A stretch of DNA of 9,229 bases from Pseudomonadota bacterium (GTDB lineage Bacteria > Pseudomonadota > Alphaproteobacteria > Acetobacterales > Acetobacteraceae), in the NCBI GenBank assembly GCA_023424475.1, contig JAFADX010000272.1:1-9229 (forward strand), given 5' to 3'. Within the stretch, counting starts at the first letter, position 1, and every line of letters begins with the position of its first letter. A model generated the notes under the pieces. The model did no database searches and was not told where the DNA came from. It saw nothing but the letters and a program-made list of their open reading frames with translations. Below, one piece after another: positions 1 through 6,051 of the stretch. A program made the position numbers and the translations under genes.

Positions 1-463
1 GGATCGCCGTCGCGGCCTCGGAAACGGCCTCGGGCGCGGCGCGGTCCTGCGCCAGGGTGGCCGCGCGTTCCATCTGCGCCTGGAAGGGCGCCACGCCGCG
101 CCGGGCGAAGGTCTCCTCGATCACCGCATAGACCTCGGCGATGGCGTGGGCGAACATCTCGGCGGCGTCGTCGGGCTCGGCGCGGTAGATGTCGCGGCCG
201 GCGATGACATGCGCGGCCATGACGTCGAGCGCGACGGTGAATTCCACCGGATCGGTCAGCGCGCGATCGGCATCGATCCCGCCTTCGCCCCCCTCGCCGC
301 CTTCCCCGCCCTCGCCGCCTTCGCCGCCCTGCATGGGCGGCGGTGCCGCGGCCGGGGCCGCCGTGCCCTGGGCGGCGACCAGCCCCGCCTGGGTGGTGAA
401 CACCGCGGCCGTGCCGAGGCCGATCCAGAGCCGGAGACGTCGGCGGCTATCCATGGCATCCAT
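1..463 (-). CDS. Exported Gly-Gly-Glu repeat protein, 3' end off the window
   Basis: Reading leftwards from ATG 463, the frame stays open to the window edge, giving at least 154 residues. The N-terminus (MDAMDSRRRLRLWIGLGTAA, then a hydrophobic stretch ending near VAAQ) looks like a signal peptide or membrane anchor with cleavage around residue 32. After an Ala/Pro-rich linker come five tandem Gly-Gly-Glu units (residues 46-62), then a mostly helical acidic region with a DPVEF...AAHVIAGRDIY segment and EVYAVIEETFARRGVAPF. From memory, such GEGG-repeat periplasmic proteins occur near imelysin-type iron-uptake genes in alphaproteobacteria; I cannot verify this here. An in-frame ATG at 454 is an alternative start; neither has a clear ribosome binding site. 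It is divergent from a PiuC-like gene. Function unknown; a role in iron handling is inference from context. Confidence 0.75.
   Translation of the reverse strand, partial: MDAMDSRRRLRLWIGLGTAAVFTTQAGLVAAQGTAAPAAAPPPMQGGEGGEGGEGGEGGEGGIDADRALTDPVEFTVALDVMAAHVIAGRDIYRAEPDDAAEMFAHAIAEVYAVIEETFARRGVAPFQAQMERAATLAQDRAAPEAVSEAATAI
278..328 (-). repeat. Five-unit 9-bp tandem repeat coding Gly-Gly-Glu
   Basis: Seventeen consecutive codons encode (Gly-Gly-Glu)x5-Gly-Gly inside the exported protein. Codons vary between units (GGC/GGG, GAA/GAG), so the repeat is partly degenerate in DNA though perfect in protein. It probably forms a flexible acidic linker between the export signal and the folded domain, and could vary in copy number by slippage. 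Confidence 0.85.
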
Positions 464-476
464 CCCGAAGTAGATC

Positions 477-495
477 GCAATCGATGATCATTTGC
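477..495. promoter_or_regulatory. Candidate Fur-family operator in the divergent start region
   Basis: The 19-mer gcaatcgatgatcatttgc is an imperfect palindrome centred on 486: 7 of 9 position pairs are complementary, with GCAA/TTGC ends and a GAT-g-ATC core. It matches the classical Fur box at about 12 of 19 positions by eye. It covers the hydroxylase ATG (484-486) and lies just upstream of the divergent start at 463, so one site could control both genes. The iron-linked hydroxylase makes Fur or a related alphaproteobacterial regulator a sensible candidate. No clear -35/-10 boxes are visible. This is a by-eye match only. Confidence 0.4.
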
Positions 496-1164
496 ATCGC
501 CAACCTGCTCGATACCGGGGTGCTCAGCAAGGTTCGCGCGCTGCTCGACGCCGCGCGCTTCCAGGACGGGCGCGCCACGGCCGGCTGGCATGCCCGGCTG
601 GTCAAGGCGAACCGCCAGGCCGCGCCGCGCGATCCGGCGGTGCGGGAAGCGGCGGCCATCGTCGCCGCGGCCCTGCTGGGCAACGAGGTCTTCCGCAGCG
701 CGACCCTGCCGCGCCGCCTGCGGCCGCCGCTCTTTGCCCGCTACGGCGCCGGCGAGACCTACGGCACCCATGTCGACGATGCGCTGATGGGCCTGGGCGA
801 TCCCGAGGGCCCGTTGCGCACCGATGTCGCGGTCACCGTCTTCCTGGCCGATCCCGCGGCCTACGAGGGCGGCGCGCTGGTCATCGAGGATCCCGCCGGC
901 GAGCAGGACTTCCGGCTCAAGGCCGGCGATGCCGTCGCCTATCCGGCGACGACGCTGCATCGTGTCGCGCCGGTGACGGCGGGCGAGAGGCTGGTCGCCG
1001 TGACCTGGGTGCAGAGCCTGGTGCGCGACCCGGCGCGGCGGGAGGTCCTCTTCGACCTCGAGAACGCGAAGCGTCGCGTCTTCGCGAGCGAGGGCAAGGG
1101 CGCGACCTTCGATCTCCTTGCGAAATCCCATGCCAATCTGCTGCGGCAATGGGTGGAGACGTGA
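484..1164 (+). CDS. piuC: PKHD-type Fe(II)/2-oxoglutarate-dependent hydroxylase (PiuC/YbiX family)
   Basis: A 226-residue cytosolic protein aligned from memory over its full length with E. coli YbiX and Pseudomonas PiuC. The double-stranded beta-helix iron ligands are visible: H96 and D98 in YGTHVDDAL and H159 in TTLHRVAPVT, with R169 placed to bind 2-oxoglutarate. The family signatures LFARYGAGETYG (84-94) and VAVTWVQSLVRD (171-182) are intact. Members are predicted prolyl/protein hydroxylases, are often iron-regulated and sit beside siderophore-receptor genes; the true substrate is not established. The start is chosen because MIICIANLLD lines up with the family N-terminus. No Shine-Dalgarno is seen ahead of it, so initiation may be leaderless or weak. 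It is 20 bp from the divergent exported repeat protein, and the start codon lies in a Fur-like dyad. Confidence 0.92.
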   Translation: MIICIANLLDTGVLSKVRALLDAARFQDGRATAGWHARLVKANRQAAPRDPAVREAAAIVAAALLGNEVFRSATLPRRLRPPLFARYGAGETYGTHVDDALMGLGDPEGPLRTDVAVTVFLADPAAYEGGALVIEDPAGEQDFRLKAGDAVAYPATTLHRVAPVTAGERLVAVTWVQSLVRDPARREVLFDLENAKRRVFASEGKGATFDLLAKSHANLLRQWVET

Positions 1165-1361
1165 GGCGCCAAGGGGCAGGGCCGGCGCGCCATTCCGCTG
1201 AACGGCCGGACCGGGCCATGACGTGATGCCCGCGGCCGGGACCCGCGGGGTCGTGGCCCCTGAGCCGGGGCGAGCCCAGGCGGTTCCGGTGCGTCATGCC
1301 GCTTGCCCCCTTCGCGGCCTGCGGTGCACACGGCCCGCAACGGCAGAGGAGATGCGGCCCC
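1165..1361 (+). other. GC-rich, hairpin-prone leader upstream of the MgtC-like gene
   Basis: This 197-bp gap has no convincing gene. Several hairpins can be drawn: GACCC/GGGTC at 1240-1252, GCCCC/GGGGC at 1256-1271, and GCCGC/GCGGC at 1298-1318 enclosed by GTGC/GCAC (1289-1292 with 1326-1329). None is followed by a T-run, so none is a classical terminator. It does not match M-box or yybP-ykoY consensus elements as I recall them. At this GC content some pairing is expected by chance. Confidence 0.25.
1345..1351 (+). promoter_or_regulatory. Ribosome binding site deciding the MgtC-family start
   Basis: AGAGGAG lies 10 nt before ATG 1362. It supports that start over the in-frame upstream ATG at 1296, which has no such motif and would add 22 residues that are not part of the family. 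Confidence 0.6.
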
Positions 1362-2072
1362 ATGCTCTTCGACGAGACCGCGCTTCACCTGGTGATCGCC
1401 CTGCTGCTCGGCGGCGCGATCGGGGCGGAGCGGCAGTATCGCCAGCGCGCCGCCGGGCTGCGGACCAATGCCCTGGTCGCGCTCGGCGCCGCGGCCTTCG
1501 CCGTCATCGGCTTCTCGATGGACGGGGAGACGAGCCCGACCCGCATGGCCGCGCAGGTCGTCTCCGGCATCGGCTTCCTCGGCGCCGGCGCGATCATGCG
1601 CGAGGGAGTGAACGTGAAGGGGCTGAACACGGCGGCGACGCTGTGGTGCTCGGCCGCGGTGGGCGTCGCCTGCGGCGCCGGGCTGATGCCCCATGCCATC
1701 CTCGCGGCCGGCCTGATCGTCGTGGTGAACATCGTCATCCGCCCGCTGACCGCGCTGATCGACCGGACACCGCAGTCGGGCGCGGAGGTCGAGCACCGCT
1801 TCCGCATCACCGCCACCAGCGCGGCCGAGGGCGAGGCGGCGCTGCGCCTGCTGCTGTTCAAGCAGATCGCGGCGAGCGGGGCGCGGCTGCAGCGGCTCGA
1901 CAGCGAGGACCTGCCCTGTCCGGAGGGCGGCATGCCGCGGATCGCCCTGACGGCGCACCTCTCCGTGCGCGGCGAGATGACGGAGACGATGGAGGCGATT
2001 GTCGGCCGGCTCAGCCTCGAGCCCGCGGTCACCCGCGTCGGCTGGGAGGAACAGGAGGCCGAGGCGAGGTGA
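1362..2072 (+). CDS. MgtC/SapB (YhiD) family inner-membrane protein
   Basis: This 236-residue protein has the MgtC/SapB N-terminal membrane domain: a first hydrophobic helix (residues 8-21), the family motif GGAIGAERQYRQRAAGLRTN (17-36), a helix around 38-51, then VVSGIGFLGAGAIMREG (66-82) and VKGLNTAATLWCSAAVGVACG (85-105), and a last helix near 111-127. The soluble C-terminal part (about 145-236) fits the ACT-like domain of longer members. Family members are linked to Mg2+ limitation, acid stress and, in pathogens, F1F0-ATP synthase inhibition; the physiological role of this copy is unknown. It converges with the methylglyoxal synthase gene, leaving only 3 bp between the two stop codons. 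Confidence 0.88.
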   Translation: MLFDETALHLVIALLLGGAIGAERQYRQRAAGLRTNALVALGAAAFAVIGFSMDGETSPTRMAAQVVSGIGFLGAGAIMREGVNVKGLNTAATLWCSAAVGVACGAGLMPHAILAAGLIVVVNIVIRPLTALIDRTPQSGAEVEHRFRITATSAAEGEAALRLLLFKQIAASGARLQRLDSEDLPCPEGGMPRIALTAHLSVRGEMTETMEAIVGRLSLEPAVTRVGWEEQEAEAR

Positions 2073-2075
2073 GCC

Positions 2076-2453
2076 TCAGCGCAGCAGCCCGCCGGCGACG
2101 AGGAGGTCCGCCGTCGCCGGGCTGAAGGCCGCGGGGATGTCGTAGACGAGCGCGATGCGCAGCAGCGCCTTCACGTCCACATCATGCGCCTGGGGCGTGA
2201 GCGGGTCGGGGAAGAAGATCAGCGCCTGGATCTCGCCTTCGGCAATCATGCCGCCGATCTGCTGGTCGCCGCCGAGCGGCCCCGACTTCACGGCGCGGAT
2301 GGCGAGGTCCGGGCAATGCTGGCGGATGACCCCGCCGGTCGTGGCGGTGCAGACCATGGCATGGGGCGCGAGCTGGGCCGCATGGCGCCCGACCCATTGC
2401 GCGAGCGCCGGCTTCATCCGGTCATGCGCGACGAGCGCGACGGTCAGCGGCAT
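2076..2453 (-). CDS. mgsA: Methylglyoxal synthase
   Basis: Converts dihydroxyacetone phosphate (DHAP) to methylglyoxal and phosphate in the cytosol. The 125-residue protein is slightly shorter than E. coli MgsA (152), lacking its N-terminal extension and C-terminal tail. The catalytic set is intact: H10 in ALVAHD, T38-T39-G40 phosphate loop, G58 and D63 in SGPLGGDQQIGG, D83 in FFPDPLT, and H90 and D93 in AHDVDVKALLR, matching E. coli H19, G66, D71, D91, H98 and D101. ATG 2453 is preceded by GAGG at 2461-2464 and overlaps the end of the DUF4406 gene by 10 bp, implying coupled translation. It is the last gene of the minus-strand run, downstream of OtnC, whose product is DHAP. Confidence 0.93.
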   Translation of the reverse strand: MPLTVALVAHDRMKPALAQWVGRHAAQLAPHAMVCTATTGGVIRQHCPDLAIRAVKSGPLGGDQQIGGMIAEGEIQALIFFPDPLTPQAHDVDVKALLRIALVYDIPAAFSPATADLLVAGGLLR

Positions 2454-2782
2454 GGCGGCACCTCGGCGAGGCTGCGGAAGACCGGCTTGCCGGCGGCGGC
2501 GAAGCGGTCGAGTTCGGCATCCGCCCCCGCGCTGGGCCCCCCGATGCGCAGCACGGCGTCGCAGCGTCCGGCCAGGGCGAGGGAGAGCGGCATCATCACC
2601 TCCTCGAAGGCGTCGCCTTCGGCGGCGGCGATGACGGGCAGGGCCATGTTCACGCCGATGACGGGCACATGGCCCATGCGGAACAGGGCGAGCGCGGCAC
2701 GGTTCATCGCGGCCAGGCGTCCGGCGCGCATCGCGGCATCGGCCCCGCCCGAGGTATAGGGCCCGGCGACCATGATCCACAT
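2444..2782 (-). CDS. DUF4406 protein, nucleoside 2-deoxyribosyltransferase-like fold
   Basis: A 112-residue protein with the DUF4406 pattern: N-terminal MVAGPYTSG (4-12), a helix with AGRLAAMNRAALALFRMGHVP (20-40), and C-terminal CDAVLRIGGPSAGADAELDRF (74-94). The N-terminal AGPYT and the GPSAGAD segment resemble the nucleotide/ribose-binding regions of nucleoside 2-deoxyribosyltransferases, but biochemistry for this family is scarce. The start at 2782 shares one base with the stop of the aldolase gene (TGATG), and its 3' end overlaps mgsA by 10 bp, so it is translationally embedded in the tetronate/methylglyoxal module. ATG 2773 (MVAGP) is a possible alternative start. Its substrate and role here are unknown. 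Confidence 0.82.
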   Translation of the reverse strand: MWIMVAGPYTSGGADAAMRAGRLAAMNRAALALFRMGHVPVIGVNMALPVIAAAEGDAFEEVMMPLSLALAGRCDAVLRIGGPSAGADAELDRFAAAGKPVFRSLAEVPPCR

Positions 2783-3414
2783 CAGCCGAAGGTGGTCAGC
2801 AGGTCGTCCACCTGCGCCGGCGTCAGCAGCCGCGCATCGGCGCCGCGCAACAGCAGGGCGAGGCGGGCGGATTCCTCCAGTTCCTCGGCCGCGGCGACGG
2901 CGTCCACCAGCGTCTTTCCGGACACGACCGGGCCGTGGTTGGCCAGCAGGACGGCTTTCGCGCCCTTCGCCGCCTCGTGGATGTCCGTCTCCATCGCCGC
3001 ATCGCCCGGGCGGTAGTAGCGGATGACCGGCAGGGTGCGGCCGACGCGCATGACGAAATAGGGTGTCAGCGGCGGGATCGGGGCCGTTTCGCCCGGTTCG
3101 GCGAGGCAGCCGATGGCGGTTGCATGGGTCGAATGCAGGTGCACCACCGCGCCCGCATCGGGCCGCGCCGTCAGCACCGCGCGATGCATGAAGACCTCCT
3201 TCGACGGCCTGTCCCCGCCGACATGCGACCAGTCCGGCGCGAGCTTGCTGATGCGCGCCGGATCCAGCCGCCCGAGGCAGGAATTGGTCGGCGTCATCAG
3301 GTAGCCGTCGGGCAGGCGCACCGAGACGTTGCCCGCCGTGCCCACCGAATAGCCCCGCTGGAACAGCGAGGCGCCGAGCATCGCCAACTGTTCGCGCAGC
3401 GCCGCCTCATCCAT
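2782..3414 (-). CDS. otnC: 3-oxo-tetronate 4-phosphate decarboxylase (class II aldolase/adducin family)
   Basis: A 210-residue class II aldolase-fold protein. Visible signatures are the phosphate-binding GTAGNVSVR (25-33), the acidic E73 in PSKEVFMHRAVL, zinc ligands H92 and H94 in VVHLHSTHATA, and H160 in LLANHGPVVSG. Length and pairing with an OtnK-type kinase favour OtnC, which decarboxylates 3-dehydro-tetronate 4-phosphate to dihydroxyacetone phosphate and CO2. Other family members (fuculose-phosphate or ribulose-phosphate aldolase/epimerase) are possible but do not fit the neighbour as well. The start ATG 3414 lies inside the kinase gene, an 8-bp overlap (ATGGATGA). Confidence 0.88.
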   Translation of the reverse strand: MDEAALREQLAMLGASLFQRGYSVGTAGNVSVRLPDGYLMTPTNSCLGRLDPARISKLAPDWSHVGGDRPSKEVFMHRAVLTARPDAGAVVHLHSTHATAIGCLAEPGETAPIPPLTPYFVMRVGRTLPVIRYYRPGDAAMETDIHEAAKGAKAVLLANHGPVVSGKTLVDAVAAAEELEESARLALLLRGADARLLTPAQVDDLLTTFG

Positions 3415-4666
3415 GGTCGAAGGCCTTCAGGAAGAAGTCCCGCGCGCCGAAATTGCCGGACTTGAGCGCCATGTGGATCCCCTTCGGCTCGGCGAAGGTC
3501 CAGGGCACGCCCGGGTCGATCTCCGGGCCGATGCGCAGCGACGTTACGCCGAGCCGCGTCACCACCGCGCCCGAGGTCTCCCCGCCGGCCACGACCAGCC
3601 GGCCGACACCCCGCGCGACCAGGCCCTCGGCGATGGAGGCGACCGCGTCCTCGACCAGCGTGCCGGCGGCCTCACGCCCCAGCTTCGCCTGCAGGGCGGC
3701 GACCTTCTCCGGCGTCGCGCTGGCGGCGATCACCACGGGGCGGCCTTCCTCCAGCCTGCCATCGACCCAGCCGAGCGCCTGCGCCGTCATCGCCTTGGCG
3801 TCGGGCGTGGCGAGCGCATCGAGTTCGAGCACCGGCACGTGGTCGCGCGCCAGCCCGATCTGTCCGAGCGTCGCGCGCGAGCAGGACCCCGCGACCACCG
3901 CCGCCGCGCCCTTCATCGGCGGCAGGGAGGCCGCATCGCTGCGCTCCGGCAGCAGCCCGGCACGGCGGAAATTCTCCGGCAGCCCCATCGCGACGCCGGA
4001 GCCGCCGGTCACCAGCGCCTGCGGTGCGACGGCTTCGCCGATCGCCATCAGGTGCGCGTCGGTCACCGCGTCCACGATGGCCCAGCGCGTGCCGCGGTCC
4101 ATCAGCCGCGTCATCTCCCGGCGGATCGCGCCCGCGCCCTGCTCGACCACCGGGAAGGAGACGAGCCCGACGCTCCCCTGCGTCTGGCGCGACAGAACGC
4201 GCACCAGGTTGGGGTCGGTCATGGGCGTCAGCGGGTGGTTCTCCATCCCGCTCTCGTTCAGCAGCGCGCCGCCGACGAACAGGTGGCCGAGGTAGATCGT
4301 CCGCCCGTTGGTCGGGAAGGCGGGGCAGGCGATGGCGAAGCCCGAGCCGAGCCGCTTGAGCAGCGCATCGCCCACCGGCCCGATATTGCCCTCGTCCGTG
4401 CTGTCGAAGGTCGAGCAGTACTTCCAGAAGAGCTGCTTCGCCCCCGCCCCGGTCAGCGCATCGCAGGCCGCGAGCGACTGCCCGACCGCATCGGCCACCG
4501 GCGCGGTGCGGATCTTGAGCGCGATGATGACGGCATCGGCCTCGGGCAGGGGCCCTTCCGGCACGCCGATCGCCTGGACGGCGGACATCCCCGCCTTGAC
4601 CAGCGTATTGGCGAGGTCGGTGGCGCCGGTGAAGTCGTCGGCGATGCAGCCGAGGAGCAGGGGCAT
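3407..4666 (-). CDS. otnK: 3-oxo-tetronate kinase (four-carbon acid sugar kinase, DUF1537)
   Basis: A 419-residue two-domain kinase that phosphorylates 3-oxo-tetronate (3-dehydro-threonate/erythronate) at C4 with ATP. The N-terminal domain shows the family opening LLGCIADDFTGATDLANTLV (4-23) and FWKYCSTFDSTDEGNIGPVG (80-99); mid-protein are IACPAFPTNGRTIYLGHLFV (112-131) and MENHPLTPMTDPNLVRVLSRQ (141-161). The C-terminal nucleotide-binding domain has ALVTGGSGVAMGLP (217-230), VVAGGETSGAVVTRLGV (358-374) and IGPEIDPGVPW (379-389). Length is typical. The strong AGGAGG site upstream sets the start at 4666. It follows the cupin gene by 13 bp and overlaps otnC. Confidence 0.93.
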   Translation of the reverse strand: MPLLLGCIADDFTGATDLANTLVKAGMSAVQAIGVPEGPLPEADAVIIALKIRTAPVADAVGQSLAACDALTGAGAKQLFWKYCSTFDSTDEGNIGPVGDALLKRLGSGFAIACPAFPTNGRTIYLGHLFVGGALLNESGMENHPLTPMTDPNLVRVLSRQTQGSVGLVSFPVVEQGAGAIRREMTRLMDRGTRWAIVDAVTDAHLMAIGEAVAPQALVTGGSGVAMGLPENFRRAGLLPERSDAASLPPMKGAAAVVAGSCSRATLGQIGLARDHVPVLELDALATPDAKAMTAQALGWVDGRLEEGRPVVIAASATPEKVAALQAKLGREAAGTLVEDAVASIAEGLVARGVGRLVVAGGETSGAVVTRLGVTSLRIGPEIDPGVPWTFAEPKGIHMALKSGNFGARDFFLKAFDHG

Positions 4667-4673
4667 TCGTGGC

Positions 4674-4679
4674 CCTCCT
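4674..4679 (-). promoter_or_regulatory. Strong ribosome binding site of otnK
   Basis: A perfect AGGAGG on the minus strand, 7 nt before the kinase ATG and inside the 13-bp gap after the cupin stop. It is the clearest Shine-Dalgarno in the window and suggests independent, strong translation at the start of the tetronate module. Confidence 0.8.
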
Positions 4680-5165
4680 TCAGAAGACGGGCTTTCCGTC
4701 CTTGCGGAAATAGACGCTCTTGCCGTCCGGCCCGGGCCGGACCATCAGGTCGTCGTCGGGGTAGTCGACGCTCTCGAAGGGCGTGCGGTCGCCGATCTCG
4801 AGGTAGACGCAATCCGCGCCGCCGCGATTGACCAGATGGTGCGCGTCGCCCGTTCCGGCGCGGAAGCCGGCGCACATGCCGGGCTTCATCGGTGTCTCGC
4901 CGGCGTCCGTCACCAGGACGCATTCGCCTTCGAGGACATAGACGAACTCGTCCTGCTTCTCGTGGGCGTGACGCAGGGCGGAGGCGGAGCCGGGCGGCAG
5001 CCGCGTCAGGTTCACGCCGAAGTTCCTCAGCCCGAAGATGTCCCCGAGCACCGTCTTCTGCCGGCCGCCGATCTTCTCGACCAGATCGGCCGGATAGAAG
5101 GACGGGCGTGCACGCGGCGGCACCTCGGCGGCGGTCACGGCGACGGGGGGCCTGGTGTCGGACAT
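4680..5165 (-). CDS. Single-domain cupin protein
   Basis: A 161-residue protein with a conserved cupin barrel. The metal site is visible as H66, H68 and E73 (RHAHEKQDEFVYVLEGECVL) and H109 or H110 in the second motif (PGMCAGFRAGTGDAHHLVNRG). The C-terminal tail (YPDDDLMVRPGPDGKSVYFRKDGKPVF) resembles COG3837-type cupins from memory. ATG 5165 has GGAG 8 nt upstream; the gap to the methyltransferase gene is 10 bp and to otnK 13 bp, so it bridges the two halves of the array. Cupins of this kind can be isomerases, dioxygenases or ligand binders. A role as a sugar-acid isomerase or lactone/epimer handler for OtnK is only inferred from position. Confidence 0.8.
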   Translation of the reverse strand: MSDTRPPVAVTAAEVPPRARPSFYPADLVEKIGGRQKTVLGDIFGLRNFGVNLTRLPPGSASALRHAHEKQDEFVYVLEGECVLVTDAGETPMKPGMCAGFRAGTGDAHHLVNRGGADCVYLEIGDRTPFESVDYPDDDLMVRPGPDGKSVYFRKDGKPVF

Positions 5166-5175
5166 GGGCGGTCTC

Positions 5176-6051
5176 CTACCGTTCGGGTGGCAGGGCGAGG
5201 ATGTCCTGGTGCCCGATGCGGATCGACAGAGTCCTGCTCATCGCCTGTGAGCGGCGCGCTTCGAGCCATTCCTCGATCGCTGCGCCGGACCGCCGTTCCC
5301 AGGCGAGCGCCGCGGCGGCATGTCCGATGGCGATGGCTTCGGCGATCGCGCCGGCGCGGCGGTCGATCACCCAGTCGGACGGCGCGCGGTGCACCGCATA
5401 GCCCTGCACGGCGAAGGCTTCCGCGATGGCATCGGGCGCCGCCGGACCCAGCGCGGCGCCGCCGAAGCCCTTGTCGCGCCGCTGGTCGCGGCGGAAGCCG
5501 CGCATCACCACGGCATCGGCCCGGTGGGGCGGCGCGAAGCGCTCCCGCCCCGTCACGTTCATCGCGGCATAGAAGGGCAGGCGCTTCGCTGCGCAGGCCG
5601 TCGCGAGCCGCTCAAGCCAGCCGCGCGAGACAAGATCGCACAGCGCCGAGGCCGCCACCGCGTCCACCTTGTCGAGCGGGAGGTTGTCCGGCGCGTCGGC
5701 CAGGTCCGCGATCAGCCCCTCGATGCGCCAGGCGCCCTCGGGCGAATGCACGAGCAGCGTCTTGCGGCCCGGCCAGGTGCAGGCCCAGCCCACTGCCTCG
5801 GCGCGATCGGCGATGGTCTCGAAGGCGCGCCCGGCCATCTCCGCATCGGCATCGACCAGCGTCCAGGCCTGGGCGCGCAGCATGAAATGGCCGAGCCAGC
5901 GCAGCAGGCTGCCGGTCCCGGCACCGAGGTCGAGGATGCGCGGCCGTGCCGGCAGTGCCGTGGCCAGCATCGCGGCGAGGCTCATGTCCCGCGCCGCCGC
6001 GTCGTAAGGCTCGCGGAGGTCGAGCCAGTCGCCGTCGAAGGCCTCCGTCAT
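5176..6051 (-). CDS. Class I SAM-dependent methyltransferase
   Basis: A 291-residue protein with the class I Rossmann methyltransferase core: motif I ILDLGAGTGSLLRWLG (39-54), the acidic end of strand 2 in LVDADAEM (65-72), and a strand 4/5 region around DKVDAVAASALCDLVSRGW. The C-terminal 100 residues (FAPPHRADAVVMRGFRRDQ onward) carry no motif I recognise and presumably form a substrate lid. ATG 6051 overlaps the glycosyltransferase stop as ATGA, which rules out the longer 309-residue reading from 6105. Substrate unknown; by context it may methylate the product of the upstream glycosyltransferase/pterin-like enzymes. Confidence 0.85.
   Translation of the reverse strand: MTEAFDGDWLDLREPYDAAARDMSLAAMLATALPARPRILDLGAGTGSLLRWLGHFMLRAQAWTLVDADAEMAGRAFETIADRAEAVGWACTWPGRKTLLVHSPEGAWRIEGLIADLADAPDNLPLDKVDAVAASALCDLVSRGWLERLATACAAKRLPFYAAMNVTGRERFAPPHRADAVVMRGFRRDQRRDKGFGGAALGPAAPDAIAEAFAVQGYAVHRAPSDWVIDRRAGAIAEAIAIGHAAAALAWERRSGAAIEEWLEARRSQAMSRTLSIRIGHQDILALPPER

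Noticed and set aside
278..328. The 9-bp tandem repeat as a CRISPR or regulatory iteron array
   Set aside because: Units are contiguous, in frame and preserve Gly-Gly-Glu with third-base changes, so it is a protein-level repeat.
1296..1361. An earlier in-frame start for the MgtC-family gene
   Set aside because: The added 22 residues are not membrane-like or family-like, and the AGAGGAG site points to ATG 1362.
2061..2077. GAGGC/GCCTC hairpin over the convergent stop codons of mgtC-like and mgsA genes as a bidirectional terminator
   Set aside because: Only 5 bp of stem with a 7-nt loop and no T-run on either side; likely chance at this GC content.
2454..2780. Upstream extension of the mgsA frame to give a 234-residue protein
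   Set aside because: The extra part is out of frame with the well-supported DUF4406 gene, is Arg-rich and domain-free, while ATG 2453 has a ribosome binding site and matches the MgsA N-terminus.
3413..4831. A long plus-strand open frame (about 472 codons) opposite otnK and the cupin gene, and others like it at 4308-5885 and 5946-7121
   Set aside because: They lie antisense to genes with clear family motifs, have Arg/Ala/Pro/His-rich translations without domains, and are expected from high-GC codon bias.
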